Shown here in pieces: positions 20,154-28,113 of a DNA stretch of 64,000 nucleotides. The notes below the pieces were generated by a model. It saw only the letters and a program-made list of their open reading frames with translations, was not told the DNA's origin and ran no database searches. The first letter of the stretch is position 1; each line of letters starts with the position of its first letter. The stretch spans positions 78,144 to 142,143 of the forward strand of contig DXML01000003.1 in the NCBI GenBank assembly GCA_019414205.1. The letters run 5' to 3'. A program made the position numbers and the translations under genes. This stretch comes from Collinsella sp. Its GTDB lineage: Bacteria; Actinomycetota; Coriobacteriia; Coriobacteriales; Coriobacteriaceae.

Positions 20154-22889
20154 ATGCAGCGCGACGCATCGGACACTCGCGTCAATCCAGACCTCATCCT
20201 CAAGGCAATTGAGAAAGACGAGGTCGCCGATGACGCTCAAACCAGCCGGGGACACCTCAAGATTTTCTTTGGCTACGCTGCTGGTGCAGGCAAAACCTAT
20301 GCGATGCTTCAAGCCGCCCACGCCGCCAAGCGGCGAGGTGTCGACGTCGTCGCGGGATACATCGAGCCGCACGAACGTCCGGCAACTGCCCATCTTGCAC
20401 AAGGGCTTGAGAACGTGCCCTGTAAACTCATCGAGCACAACGGCATTGCGCTCAGCGAGTTCGATCTAGATGTGGCTATCGAGCGCGCCCCTCAGCTCAT
20501 CCTTGTCGACGAGCTCGCCCATACGAATGCGCCGGGGTCTCGCCACGACAAACGCTATCAAGACGTCGAGGAACTTCTACATGCGGGCATCGACGTCTAT
20601 ACGACCGTGAACGTTCAGCATATCGAGAGCCTAAACGACATGGTTGCATCCATCACCGGCGTTGTCGTGAGTGAACGAATCCCCGACCGTATCTTCGATG
20701 ATGCCGACCAGGTCGAGCTCGTCGACATAGAGCCCGAAGACCTACTTGAGCGCCTTCGCGCCGGCCTCGTCTACCGTCCCGCACAAGCCGACCGAGCGCA
20801 ACAGCATTTTTTTACCGTCGAAAACCTCACCGCACTCCGAGAAATCGCGCTGCGCCGCTGCGCCGATCGCACCGGCCACCTCACAGACGCCGCACGCGTG
20901 CTGGGAAACCGTGACTACTACACCAGGGAGCGTATCTTAGTCTGTGTCTCCCCGGCGCCGACCAATCCCCGCATCGTCCGTGCCGCCGCACGCATGGCGA
21001 AAGCGTTTCGCAGCGAGCTCGTCGCCCTGTTCGTAGAGAGCCCGCGCACGCAAGCCATGAGCGATGATGAGCGCGCCAAGCTTGCAGACAATATCGCCCT
21101 AGCCGAGCAGCTCGGAGCACATATGGAAACCGTCTATGGCGACGACGTCGCGTTTCAGATCTCCGAGTTCGCGCGCCTGTCGGGTATTTCGAAGATCGTC
21201 ATGGGGCGCACGGGCGAGCACAGCAGCGTCCGTCAGGCCCTCTTTGGCCGCAAATCTCTCGTAGAACAGCTCATAACATTCGCCCCGAACCTCGACATTT
21301 ACATCATTCCAGACCAGTCGACTCCGCCCTCCCGACCCAAAGGACGCCGCCGTGCGCTCGCCCTGCAGCCGCCCAGCAGCCGAAACGTGCTTCGCACGCT
21401 GGCCCTCTCTCTTGTCGCCACGGCGATCGGCACGGCTTTCCGCCATCTGGGATTTGCCGATTCCAGCATCATATCCCTCTATATCCTCACGGCCCTGCTG
21501 ACCGCCGTCACCACGACGGGGCGTATCTGCACGATCGTATCGAGCGTGCTCTCTGTAGTGCTTTACAACTTCTGCTTCGTCACGCCTCTGTTTTCGCTCG
21601 CCAGCTACGACCGAAGCTATCTGGTCACGTTCGGCATCATGTTCGCTACCGCTATGGTCGCCGGCGAGTTAACTGCGCGCATCGCCGACAACGCCCGTAC
21701 CTCCGCCGAGAACGCATTCAAAACGCGCGTACTCCTCGAAACGAACCAGCTCTTGCAGCAAGCCCATAGCGCGGAGGAGTGCGCCCGCGTCGCCATGAAC
21801 CAACTCATCAAACTGCTAAAACTCGACGTGGTCTTCTACACCGCCGAACACGGCACGCTCGGCAAGACGCTCTATGAGTCCGCTGGCACCGAAAACCGAT
21901 CCGCGTCGCTGTTCACCGACTACGAGCGCGCTGTTGCAACCTGGACCTACACCAACAACAAACGCGCGGGCGCAAGCACGCGGACCCTGCCCGAGGCGCG
22001 CTGCCTCTACCTCGCGGTTCGCACCGGCGACAAGGTATTCGGTGTCATCGGCATCGACCTGGAGGGGCGCGAGATCGAAGCCTTCGAGCATTCGATCGTC
22101 CTATCTATCGTAGGCGAATGCGCCTTGGCGCTCGAAAGCGACCGGGCGGCGCAAGAGCGCGAAGAGGCTGCGGTCTTGGCGAAAAACGAGCAGCTGCGCG
22201 CCAACCTTTTGCGCTCCATCGGCCACGATTTGAGGACACCCCTCACGGCTATATCCGGATCTGCGGCAATCCTTCGGAAGAGCGACGAGAGGCTCAGCCT
22301 CGAACAGCGCTGCGATCTTGCCGATGCCATCTACGATGACTCCCTCTGGCTTATCGATACCGTGGAGAACCTCCTCGCCATCACACGCGTCGAGGACGGC
22401 ACCATTCGCCTCAACCTCACATCCGAGCTCATCGACGAGGTCATCGAGGCCGCCCTCAGCCATGTCGCCCAAGCATCGCATGGACGTGCCGTCACCATCG
22501 AGCACACTGACGACATCCTGCTGGTACGCATCGACGTCCATCTCATCATGCAGGTGCTTACGAATCTCATCATGAACGCCTTCAAATACACGCCCGAGGA
22601 CTCGACTGTCACCGTCAGCGCACGTCGCGAGGGTGCATTCGTCGTGGTGGACGTCGCAGACGATGGGCCAGGTGTGGCAGACTGCGACAAGCCTCATATC
22701 TTTGAGCGCTTCTTCACCTCAAGCAATACGCGGCCCGTGGATTCGCGTCGAAGCATCGGCCTTGGGCTGTCGCTCTGCCGCTCCATCGTGGAGGCGCATG
22801 GCGGCGTCATCGAAGTTCGCGACAACCACCCCCATGGGGCCGTCTTCCGTTTTACCCTGCCCGCCGAGGAGATCGAGATTCATGAATAA
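20154..22889 (+). CDS. kdpD: Sensor histidine kinase KdpD
   Basis: 911 residues with the full KdpD plan. The N-terminal KdpD domain has a Walker A motif (GYAAGAGKT, residues 40-48) and VDELAHTNAPGSRH. A universal-stress-like domain covers about 255-385, four membrane helices follow at about 430-540 (DUF4118), then a GAF-like region, the phospho-acceptor His691 (GHDLRTPL), and ATPase motifs (NLIMNAFKY, DDGPGV, GLGLSL). It senses K+ limitation or ionic stress and phosphorylates KdpE. GAAAGG precedes the chosen ATG. It overlaps kdpE by 8 nt. Confidence 0.96.
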   Translation: MQRDASDTRVNPDLILKAIEKDEVADDAQTSRGHLKIFFGYAAGAGKTYAMLQAAHAAKRRGVDVVAGYIEPHERPATAHLAQGLENVPCKLIEHNGIALSEFDLDVAIERAPQLILVDELAHTNAPGSRHDKRYQDVEELLHAGIDVYTTVNVQHIESLNDMVASITGVVVSERIPDRIFDDADQVELVDIEPEDLLERLRAGLVYRPAQADRAQQHFFTVENLTALREIALRRCADRTGHLTDAARVLGNRDYYTRERILVCVSPAPTNPRIVRAAARMAKAFRSELVALFVESPRTQAMSDDERAKLADNIALAEQLGAHMETVYGDDVAFQISEFARLSGISKIVMGRTGEHSSVRQALFGRKSLVEQLITFAPNLDIYIIPDQSTPPSRPKGRRRALALQPPSSRNVLRTLALSLVATAIGTAFRHLGFADSSIISLYILTALLTAVTTTGRICTIVSSVLSVVLYNFCFVTPLFSLASYDRSYLVTFGIMFATAMVAGELTARIADNARTSAENAFKTRVLLETNQLLQQAHSAEECARVAMNQLIKLLKLDVVFYTAEHGTLGKTLYESAGTENRSASLFTDYERAVATWTYTNNKRAGASTRTLPEARCLYLAVRTGDKVFGVIGIDLEGREIEAFEHSIVLSIVGECALALESDRAAQEREEAAVLAKNEQLRANLLRSIGHDLRTPLTAISGSAAILRKSDERLSLEQRCDLADAIYDDSLWLIDTVENLLAITRVEDGTIRLNLTSELIDEVIEAALSHVAQASHGRAVTIEHTDDILLVRIDVHLIMQVLTNLIMNAFKYTPEDSTVTVSARREGAFVVVDVADDGPGVADCDKPHIFERFFTSSNTRPVDSRRSIGLGLSLCRSIVEAHGGVIEVRDNHPHGAVFRFTLPAEEIEIHE

Positions 22890-23586
22890 TGCCGCTAAGC
22901 CACGCATCCTCCTGGTCGAAGATGACCTGGCCGTTCAAAACCTCGTTTCGACCGCGCTTGACCTCCACGGCTATGTCGTGAGCAAGGTTTGCAACGGCCA
23001 GGCCGCCGTCATGGATGCGGTGTCGCACGGCCCCAGCCTCATCATGCTCGACCTCGGCCTTCCCGACATTGACGGTATCGAGGTCATCACGAAGATCCGA
23101 AGCTGGTCGGCAGTCCCCATTATCGTCATTTCGGCGCGCACCGAAGATTCCGACAAGATTGCAGCACTTGACGCAGGGGCAGACGACTACCTCACCAAGC
23201 CCTTTTCTGTGGATGAGCTGCTCGCGCGCGTCCGTGCGAATTTGAGGCGCTCCTCGATGGCGTCGAGCGAGTCGACAGAAGCGAGTACGTTCGACAACGG
23301 TCCGCTGCATATCGACTACGCCGCGGGATACGCGACGAAAGACGGACGCGAGCTCTCGCTCACCCCAACCGAGTACAAATTGCTCGTCCTTCTGGCGAAA
23401 AACGTCGACAAGGTGCTCACCCACACCTTCATCACCCGCGAGATATGGGGCACGAGCTGGGACAGCGATCTGGCGAGCCTGCGCGTGTTCATGCGCACCC
23501 TGCGCAAGAAGATCGAGGCAGACCCCTCTCACCCCAAGATGATTCAGACGCACATGGGTGTCGGGTACCGCATGCAGCGTCTCTAG
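22882..23586 (+). CDS. kdpE: Response regulator KdpE
   Basis: 234 residues: a receiver domain with the acidic pair (VEDD) and phospho-acceptor Asp57 (IMLDLGLPD), Lys in LTKPF, and an OmpR-type winged helix (LTPTEYKLLVLL ... VGYRMQRL). It should activate kdpFABC when phosphorylated by KdpD. It starts inside the end of kdpD (ATGAATAA overlap, GAGGAG ribosome site within kdpD), which implies translational coupling. A hairpin repeat lies 16 nt after its stop. Confidence 0.96.
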   Translation: MNNAAKPRILLVEDDLAVQNLVSTALDLHGYVVSKVCNGQAAVMDAVSHGPSLIMLDLGLPDIDGIEVITKIRSWSAVPIIVISARTEDSDKIAALDAGADDYLTKPFSVDELLARVRANLRRSSMASSESTEASTFDNGPLHIDYAAGYATKDGRELSLTPTEYKLLVLLAKNVDKVLTHTFITREIWGTSWDSDLASLRVFMRTLRKKIEADPSHPKMIQTHMGVGYRMQRL

Positions 23587-23596
23587 CCCACCCCAC

Positions 23597-23667
23597 AAAA
23601 AAGTTGCGGTGGAATACGGAGTAGATGAGGCCTTTGACAGGCAAAACAGTCCGTATTCCACCGCAAC
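23597..23667. repeat. Dispersed hairpin element, copy 2
   Basis: GTTGCGGTGGAATACGGA (23603-23620) pairs perfectly with 23650-23667. Outer CCCACCCC and GGGTGGG extend the stem. Relative to kdpE the T-tract is on the wrong side, so it would terminate transcription coming from the right on the minus strand better than kdpE itself. Spacer 23668-23831 shows nothing else. Confidence 0.75.
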
Positions 23668-23831
23668 TGATGGGTGGGATGGGTTAAAGGCCAAGGTAGG
23701 CAATCATACCTTCGACGGCGAGTTTGGCGCCGGCCGCGGCATGGACGACCGTGAGCGGGCCGTTGACCACATAGTTAGCGATACCCCAAAATCACTCTTC
23801 AACTCGCCGCGCTCGTCCCCAAATGTGCAAA

Positions 23832-23861
23832 GCGCCCCGCGAACGGATGCTCGCGAGGCGC
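23832..23861 (-). terminator. Terminator of the FeoB-associated gene
   Basis: GCGCC-TCGCGA type stem (minus strand) closing on TTCGCG-GGGCGC, followed by TTTGCACATTT; 23 nt after the stop. Confidence 0.65.
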
Positions 23862-23884
23862 CTGGGTGTCTGGGTGCCCGGGCC

Positions 23885-24085
23885 TTATTTGATACCGCGG
23901 CCCAAGTCTTCGGCGATTTTGTCCACGGCCTTAAGTGCGGCGCAGGTCTTTTTGTTGGAGCAATGCCCCGTGCAAACGCCACCCTGAGCGCAATCGGCGC
24001 AGGTGCCTTTGCGGTAGATGCGCACGCACACGGCGACAAACGCAATGCCGATAACAGCCAACACAACAATATCGATAGGTGCCAT
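23885..24085 (-). CDS. FeoB-associated Cys-rich membrane protein
   Basis: 66 residues: one N-terminal membrane helix (about 4-22) and a Cys-rich tail (CADC, CTGHC, KTC), the usual form of the small proteins encoded next to feoB. GAGGAGG precedes the start. The Cys cluster may handle iron or sulfur near the FeoB channel, but this is not established for the family. A terminator lies between feoB and this gene, so it may have its own transcript or be reached by read-through. Confidence 0.85.
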   Translation of the reverse strand: MAPIDIVVLAVIGIAFVAVCVRIYRKGTCADCAQGGVCTGHCSNKKTCAALKAVDKIAEDLGRGIK

Positions 24086-24140
24086 AGCAAGCCTCCTCTA
24101 GTTAACCACCACTTACTTTACCCCATCTTCCACCTGCCAA

Positions 24141-24240
24141 AAAGGGACAGGTTTATTTTGGTTGGTTTTATCTGCGGAAACGCCACATCTCAGCTTTTGG
24201 TGCATGGGGGTCAGGTTACTTTGCACCAACCCTTCCCCCT
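24141..24240. repeat. 'GGGACAGGTT' repeat pair in the feoB 3' spacer
   Basis: AAGGGACAGGTTTATTTTGG (near 24141) and GGGGTCAGGTTACTTTGCACC (near 24215) share the core of the palindromes at 6575 and 13055. They occupy most of the 222-bp spacer between the Cys-rich gene and feoB. Confidence 0.5.
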
Positions 24241-24246
24241 TGCACC

Positions 24247-24278
24247 AAAAAGCCCGGGGTCGCTGGGACACCCGGGCT
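24247..24278 (-). terminator. Intrinsic terminator of feoB
   Basis: AGCCCGGG with its complement CCCGGGCT, followed on the minus strand by TTTTTGG; 30 nt after the feoB stop. Confidence 0.8.
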
Positions 24279-24307
24279 CGTGGAAAGGGGCTAATCCTTA
24301 TTCGGAC

Positions 24308-26635
24308 TTAGGCGGAAACTGCGGCGGAAGCGGTGTTGGTCTCGTCCTCGTCAGTCCAAGCGTGTTTAGGCATGGGACGGAAGATCTGGAAGAGCATCGC
24401 AACCAGCAGCACGATGGCCACAACCGTCCAGATACCAAACTGTCCAAGAACAAACAGGTTGTAGAACTGGTTGATGAACAGGCCGATGACCCAAGCGAAA
24501 GCGCACTCGTAGCCGATGGCAATCGCGGTCCACTTGCCGGAGTCCATCTGGTTGCGGATGGTGCCCATAGCAGCGAAGCACGGAGCGCACAGCAGGTTGA
24601 AGGCGCCAAAGGCTACGCAAGCACCCATAGTCGGGAACATGCCGGCAAACGCAGTCCACAGGCTCGGGTCGGTCTCGGCGGCGTCGGCAACGGAGAGCAG
24701 CGAACCGGCGGTGGCGACAACGTTCTCCTTGGCGACGAGGCCAGAAACGGTCAGCGCGGTGGCCTGCCAGGTGCTAAAGCCGAGCGGGGCGAAGATCCAA
24801 GCGATCAGGTTACCGAGCATGGCAAGCACGGAGTAGTCCATGAACTCCTCGGGGATACCATCCATCGCAGGCAGGAAGCCAAAGGAACCGTTGTAGCTAC
24901 CAAAGTTGGAGAGGAACCAAACAACGACGGTGGACGCGAAGATGACCGTACCGGCCTTCTTGATAAAGGCCCAGCAGCGCTCCCACACGTGCAGCGCCCA
25001 AGAACGGATCGCCGGGAAGTGGTAGGCAGGAAGCTCCATAACAAACGGCGTCGGGCGGCCGGCGAAGAGCTTAGTCTTCTTGAGCATGAGGCCCGAAGCA
25101 ATGACGGCAAAGACGCCCAGGAAGTAGAAGAGCGGGCTGATCCACGCAGCGGTAGTGGAAGAATCGCCGATGATGGAGCCCATGAGCAGGGCGATAATCG
25201 GCAGCTTGGCGCCACAGGGGATGAACGTGGTGGTCATGACCGTCATGCGGCGGTCCTTCTCGTTCTCGATGGTCTTGGTGGCCATGACGCCGGGGACGCC
25301 GCAGCCAGAAGAGACGAGCATCGGGATGAACGACTTACCGGACAGGCCAAAGCGGCGGAACACGCGGTCCATGATAAAGGCGACGCGGGCCATGTAGCCG
25401 CAGTCCTCCAGGAACGACAGCATCACAAAGAGCAGGAACATCTGGGGCACAAAACCAAAGATGGCACCCAGGCCGCCGACGATGCCGTCGCAGACCAGCG
25501 AATCGACCAGGCCACCATCCTCGGTGCCACCCGCCACAAGGGCGTCGTGCACCACGGTGGTGATACCCGGGACATAGGGGCCGTACTGTGCCGGGTCGAC
25601 CGAGTCGGCATTGTCGCCCGCAGCCTCGACGGCCGCGTCGTAGGCGTCGCGGCCCTGACCGAGCACGTACCAACCATCGGTGCCGAAGAGCTGGTCGTTG
25701 GTGAAGTCGGTCACCGTACCGCCCAGGGTGGAAACGGCGATGTAGTACACGCAGAACATGATGACCACGAAGATCGGCAGGCCCAGGATACGGTTGGTAA
25801 CCACGCGGTCGATCTTCTCGGAGGTGCTCATCTTGGCCGGAGCCTTGGTGAGGCACTCGTCGATGATGTGGGCGATCACGCCATAGCGCTCGCCGGTGAT
25901 GATGGACTCGGCATCGTCGTCGCAATCCTGCTCGCACTGGGCGACCAGCTGCTCAACGCGATCGGCCTTCTCCTTGGTAAGGTTGATGAGCTTGCAGGCG
26001 TCCGCATCGCGCTCAAACAGCTTGACAGCGTAGTAGCGACGCTTGTTGTCGGGAACGCTCGCCGGCAGGTTATTCTCGATGTGGGTCAGAACGTCCTCGA
26101 TAGAAGAATCGAACTTGTGCTCCGGCACCTGGCCCTTGGAAGCAGCGGACTTCTTGACCTGCTCGAACAGCTCGTTGATACCCTTGTTCTTAAGGGCCGA
26201 GATCATCATGACCGGGCAGCCGAGCTTCTTGGAGAGCTTGTCCGTGTCGATCTTGTCGCCGTTCTTCTCGACCAAGTCGGCCATGTTGAGGGCAACGACC
26301 ACGGGCAGGCCGGTCTCGATAACCTGAAGCGCTAGGTACAGGTTGCGCTCGAGGTTGGTAGCGTCGACCACCTGGACGACGACATCAGGCTCGCCGCTCA
26401 TGAGGTAATCGCGCGAGCACTGCTCCTCGGGGCTGTAGGGGGAAAGCGAGTAGATGCCGGGGAGGTCCGTAATCGTGACGTTCTTGTCACTCAGGAGCTT
26501 GGCTTCCTTTTTCTCAACCGTGACGCCGGGCCAGTTGCCAACGTAGCCGTTGGCGCCGGTGATCAGGTTGAAAAGCGTGGTCTTGCCGCAGTTGGGGTTA
26601 CCCGCCAGCGCGACATGGATCTGAGAATCCGCCAT
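24308..26635 (-). CDS. feoB: Ferrous iron transporter FeoB
   Basis: 775 residues. The N-terminal GTPase domain has G1 GNPNCGKTT (residues 12-20), G3 DLPGIYSLSPYSPEE and G4 NMAD. Then a helical GDI-like region and a membrane part with two Gate motifs (SSGCGVPGVMATKTIEN and the later CAPCFAAMGTIR). It imports Fe2+ across the cytoplasmic membrane, driven or gated by GTP. It follows two feoA genes with a 122-nt gap that contains a possible metalloregulator site. The C-terminal tail is short and Ala/Thr-rich. Confidence 0.97.
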   Translation of the reverse strand: MADSQIHVALAGNPNCGKTTLFNLITGANGYVGNWPGVTVEKKEAKLLSDKNVTITDLPGIYSLSPYSPEEQCSRDYLMSGEPDVVVQVVDATNLERNLYLALQVIETGLPVVVALNMADLVEKNGDKIDTDKLSKKLGCPVMMISALKNKGINELFEQVKKSAASKGQVPEHKFDSSIEDVLTHIENNLPASVPDNKRRYYAVKLFERDADACKLINLTKEKADRVEQLVAQCEQDCDDDAESIITGERYGVIAHIIDECLTKAPAKMSTSEKIDRVVTNRILGLPIFVVIMFCVYYIAVSTLGGTVTDFTNDQLFGTDGWYVLGQGRDAYDAAVEAAGDNADSVDPAQYGPYVPGITTVVHDALVAGGTEDGGLVDSLVCDGIVGGLGAIFGFVPQMFLLFVMLSFLEDCGYMARVAFIMDRVFRRFGLSGKSFIPMLVSSGCGVPGVMATKTIENEKDRRMTVMTTTFIPCGAKLPIIALLMGSIIGDSSTTAAWISPLFYFLGVFAVIASGLMLKKTKLFAGRPTPFVMELPAYHFPAIRSWALHVWERCWAFIKKAGTVIFASTVVVWFLSNFGSYNGSFGFLPAMDGIPEEFMDYSVLAMLGNLIAWIFAPLGFSTWQATALTVSGLVAKENVVATAGSLLSVADAAETDPSLWTAFAGMFPTMGACVAFGAFNLLCAPCFAAMGTIRNQMDSGKWTAIAIGYECAFAWVIGLFINQFYNLFVLGQFGIWTVVAIVLLVAMLFQIFRPMPKHAWTDEDETNTASAAVSA

Positions 26636-26711
26636 TCAATCCTTCTTCCTTGTGTGCCCGCGCTGCTTTCTCCGCGCGGGCTGGATAATGTGCTTCAACA
26701 CTGCATTATTG

Positions 26712-26729
26712 AGTTAGAAAAACCTAACT
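26712..26729 (-). promoter_or_regulatory. Possible iron-regulator box upstream of feoB
   Basis: AGTTAG-AAAAAC-CTAACT is a 6-6-6 inverted repeat. The TTAGG..CTAA outline resembles DtxR/IdeR-type operators. It lies 77 nt before feoB, between feoA and feoB. Confidence 0.4.
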
Positions 26730-26757
26730 TTATCTGCAGAAATATGTGCGCCGGCCC

Positions 26758-26979
26758 TTACTGGACCTCGACGACGGCAGCCTCCTCCTTGCGGATGGAG
26801 AGCTCGTAGCCGCGCACGTTGATCTCGACCGGATCTCCGAGCGGTGCAACCTTTACGACCTTGAACGAAGTGCCCTTGATGAGCCCCAGGTCCATAAGGT
26901 GACGGCGAAGTGCGCCCTCGCCGTGAAGCTTGACGATGGTAGAGCTCTCGCCCACCTTAACGTCACCCAACGTCTTCAT
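26758..26979 (-). CDS. feoA: FeoA-domain protein (downstream copy)
   Basis: 73 residues, one SH3-like FeoA domain (LGDVKVGESSTIVKLHG, RRHLMDLGLIKGTSFKVV, GDPVEINVRGYELSIRKEEA). FeoA is a small cytosolic partner of FeoB needed for iron uptake. It retains the classic 'MDLGL.KG' and 'G.elslR..ea' motifs better than the upstream copy. It lies 39 nt after that copy and before feoB. Confidence 0.93.
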   Translation of the reverse strand: MKTLGDVKVGESSTIVKLHGEGALRRHLMDLGLIKGTSFKVVKVAPLGDPVEINVRGYELSIRKEEAAVVEVQ

Positions 26980-27018
26980 ATTCTTTTCCCCCTTTCAGCT
27001 TTTATGGAATGCTGCGAA

Positions 27019-27261
27019 CTAACCGACAGTCATGATGTGCATGGCGACCTTGGTATCGATACCAAAGCGTGCGCCCAGCACGGTGACGATGATATTGGCG
27101 CCACTCGAGCTCACCACGTGAACCTCGTTGCCCTCGACAAAGCCGAGGTCCTTAAGATGGTGCTTCATGTCCTCATTGCCCTTTACACGAGACACGTGCA
27201 CGGTTTCGCCCGCTTTCACCATCGAAAGCGGCATGGCCGGCATCTGCGGTCCGCAAGACAT
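27019..27261 (-). CDS. FeoA-domain protein (upstream, divergent copy)
   Basis: 80 residues. The FeoA core is recognisable (VKAGETVHVSRVKGNEDMKHHLKDLGFVEGNEVHVVS, GARFGIDTKVAMHI). A short N-terminal extension (MSCGPQMPAMPLSMV) contains a Cys. Tandem FeoA genes before feoB are common in anaerobic Gram-positives, and the two copies may form a heteromer. A long inverted repeat lies 44 nt upstream of the start. Confidence 0.9.
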   Translation of the reverse strand: MSCGPQMPAMPLSMVKAGETVHVSRVKGNEDMKHHLKDLGFVEGNEVHVVSSSGANIIVTVLGARFGIDTKVAMHIMTVG

Positions 27262-27304
27262 GAGTGTGCTCCTAACCTCAGTTCGTCCTCAACATCGACG
27301 CAGC

Positions 27305-27358
27305 AAAAGTTAACCACGTCTATGTTCGCTACAGTAAACTAGCACGTGGCTAACTTTT
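27305..27358. promoter_or_regulatory. 15-bp inverted repeat upstream of feoA
   Basis: AAAAGTTAACCACGT and ACGTGGCTAACTTTT (one mismatch) flank a 24-nt loop in the promoter region of the feo operon. The TTAxCC cores resemble the feoB-proximal box, so the same metalloregulator might bind both. Confidence 0.4.
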
Positions 27359-27410
27359 TGGAAAGGGTCCCTATTCAGTTTTCGGAAAAGTTTCCTATAT
27401 GCAACAAAGA

Positions 27411-27443
27411 AGGCACCGCAAAGACTGTCTCTTTGCGGTGCCT
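27411..27443 (-). terminator. Terminator after the HPr gene
   Basis: AGGCACCGCAAAG pairs exactly with CTTTGCGGTGCCT; on the minus strand TCTTTGTTG follows. It is 55 nt past the HPr stop. Confidence 0.7.
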
Positions 27444-27497
27444 TGTCATACCAATTTATGCAACAGAGGGGGCTGCCCCTTTGCCACATTATTGCGG

Positions 27498-27746
27498 TTA
27501 AAGCGAGAGGTTTCTGATCGACGTGACGCAGGAGGCCTCATCCACGCCCGAAACGCGGAACACGATGTCTTCGCCACATTCGCCGTAGAGAGCCATGAGC
27601 CCCATCACATCGCGGCCGTCGGTATGGCGATCGCCGATGCTGACCGATACGTTGCTACGATGCTTGGCAATAATGTCATAGAGCAGCGCAACCGGGCGGG
27701 CATGCAATCCCAACGGATCTTTAATCGTCTTTGTAAACTCGACCAT
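27498..27746 (-). CDS. HPr-family phosphocarrier protein with Asp at position 46
   Basis: 82 residues, one HPr domain. The PTS phosphorylation site His15 is present (GLHARP), so it can accept phosphate from enzyme I. At the regulatory position, where Firmicutes HPr has Ser46 (KSIMGVMSL), the sequence is RDVMGLMAL: the residue is Asp46, and no Ser takes its place. Asp there is the well-known mimic of phospho-Ser. This suggests either loss of HPr-kinase control or a fixed 'P-Ser-like' state. GGGAGGGG lies immediately before the ATG; a 15-codon longer reading is rejected. No other PTS gene is near. Confidence 0.92.
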   Translation of the reverse strand: MVEFTKTIKDPLGLHARPVALLYDIIAKHRSNVSVSIGDRHTDGRDVMGLMALYGECGEDIVFRVSGVDEASCVTSIRNLSL

Positions 27747-27876
27747 GTCCCCTCCCACGACGTCGCACATTCGGCCGGCAAACCCAGCCACGTGGTAGTT
27801 ATTGTAGCGTTAGATGCTTGTCGAGACCCGCCAGAAGCTCGACTGGAAAGTGCGTCCCGTTATTTGGCTGGAGTCT

Positions 27877-28017
27877 GGGTCGCAGTTTCCCAAAGGGCCC
27901 TGTTTGGGAAACCGCAGCCCACTCTGGACGCAAATTCCGGGTCACAGTTTCCGCTGAGCGGCCCTAGCGGAAAGCCCATCCCGCTCTGGGTGCAAATTCT
28001 GGGACACAGTTTCCGCG
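27877..28017. repeat. 62-bp tandem repeat of hairpins (2.3 units)
   Basis: GGGTCGCAGTTTCC, GGGTCACAGTTTCC and GGGACACAGTTTCC begin at 27877, 27939 and 28001, a 62-bp period. Unit 1 has arms GTTTCCCA and TGGGAAAC; unit 2 has TTTCCGC and GCGGAAA. The stems differ in sequence but stay paired. Confidence 0.65.
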
Positions 28018-28054
28018 ACGTCCGGTCACCCCATGCCCTCGCAACGCCCGCGCA

Positions 28055-28090
28055 TAAAAAACGAGGGAAGGCGCGCGTCCTTCCCTCGTT
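28055..28090 (-). terminator. Intrinsic terminator of aspS
   Basis: AACGAGGGAAGG pairs with CCTTCCCTCGTT, followed on the minus strand by TTTTTT; 23 nt after the aspS stop. Confidence 0.85.
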
Positions 28091-28113
28091 GCAAGCAATA
28101 TGTAGTCGCTCGC

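Noticed and set aside
23558..26335. 925-codon plus-strand open frame
   Set aside because: It runs opposite feoB and through two terminators; its translation resembles no protein and is typical of antisense GC-rich frames.
26636..26757. Riboswitch before feoB
   Set aside because: The 122-nt gap contains only the short inverted repeat; no known riboswitch core was recognised.
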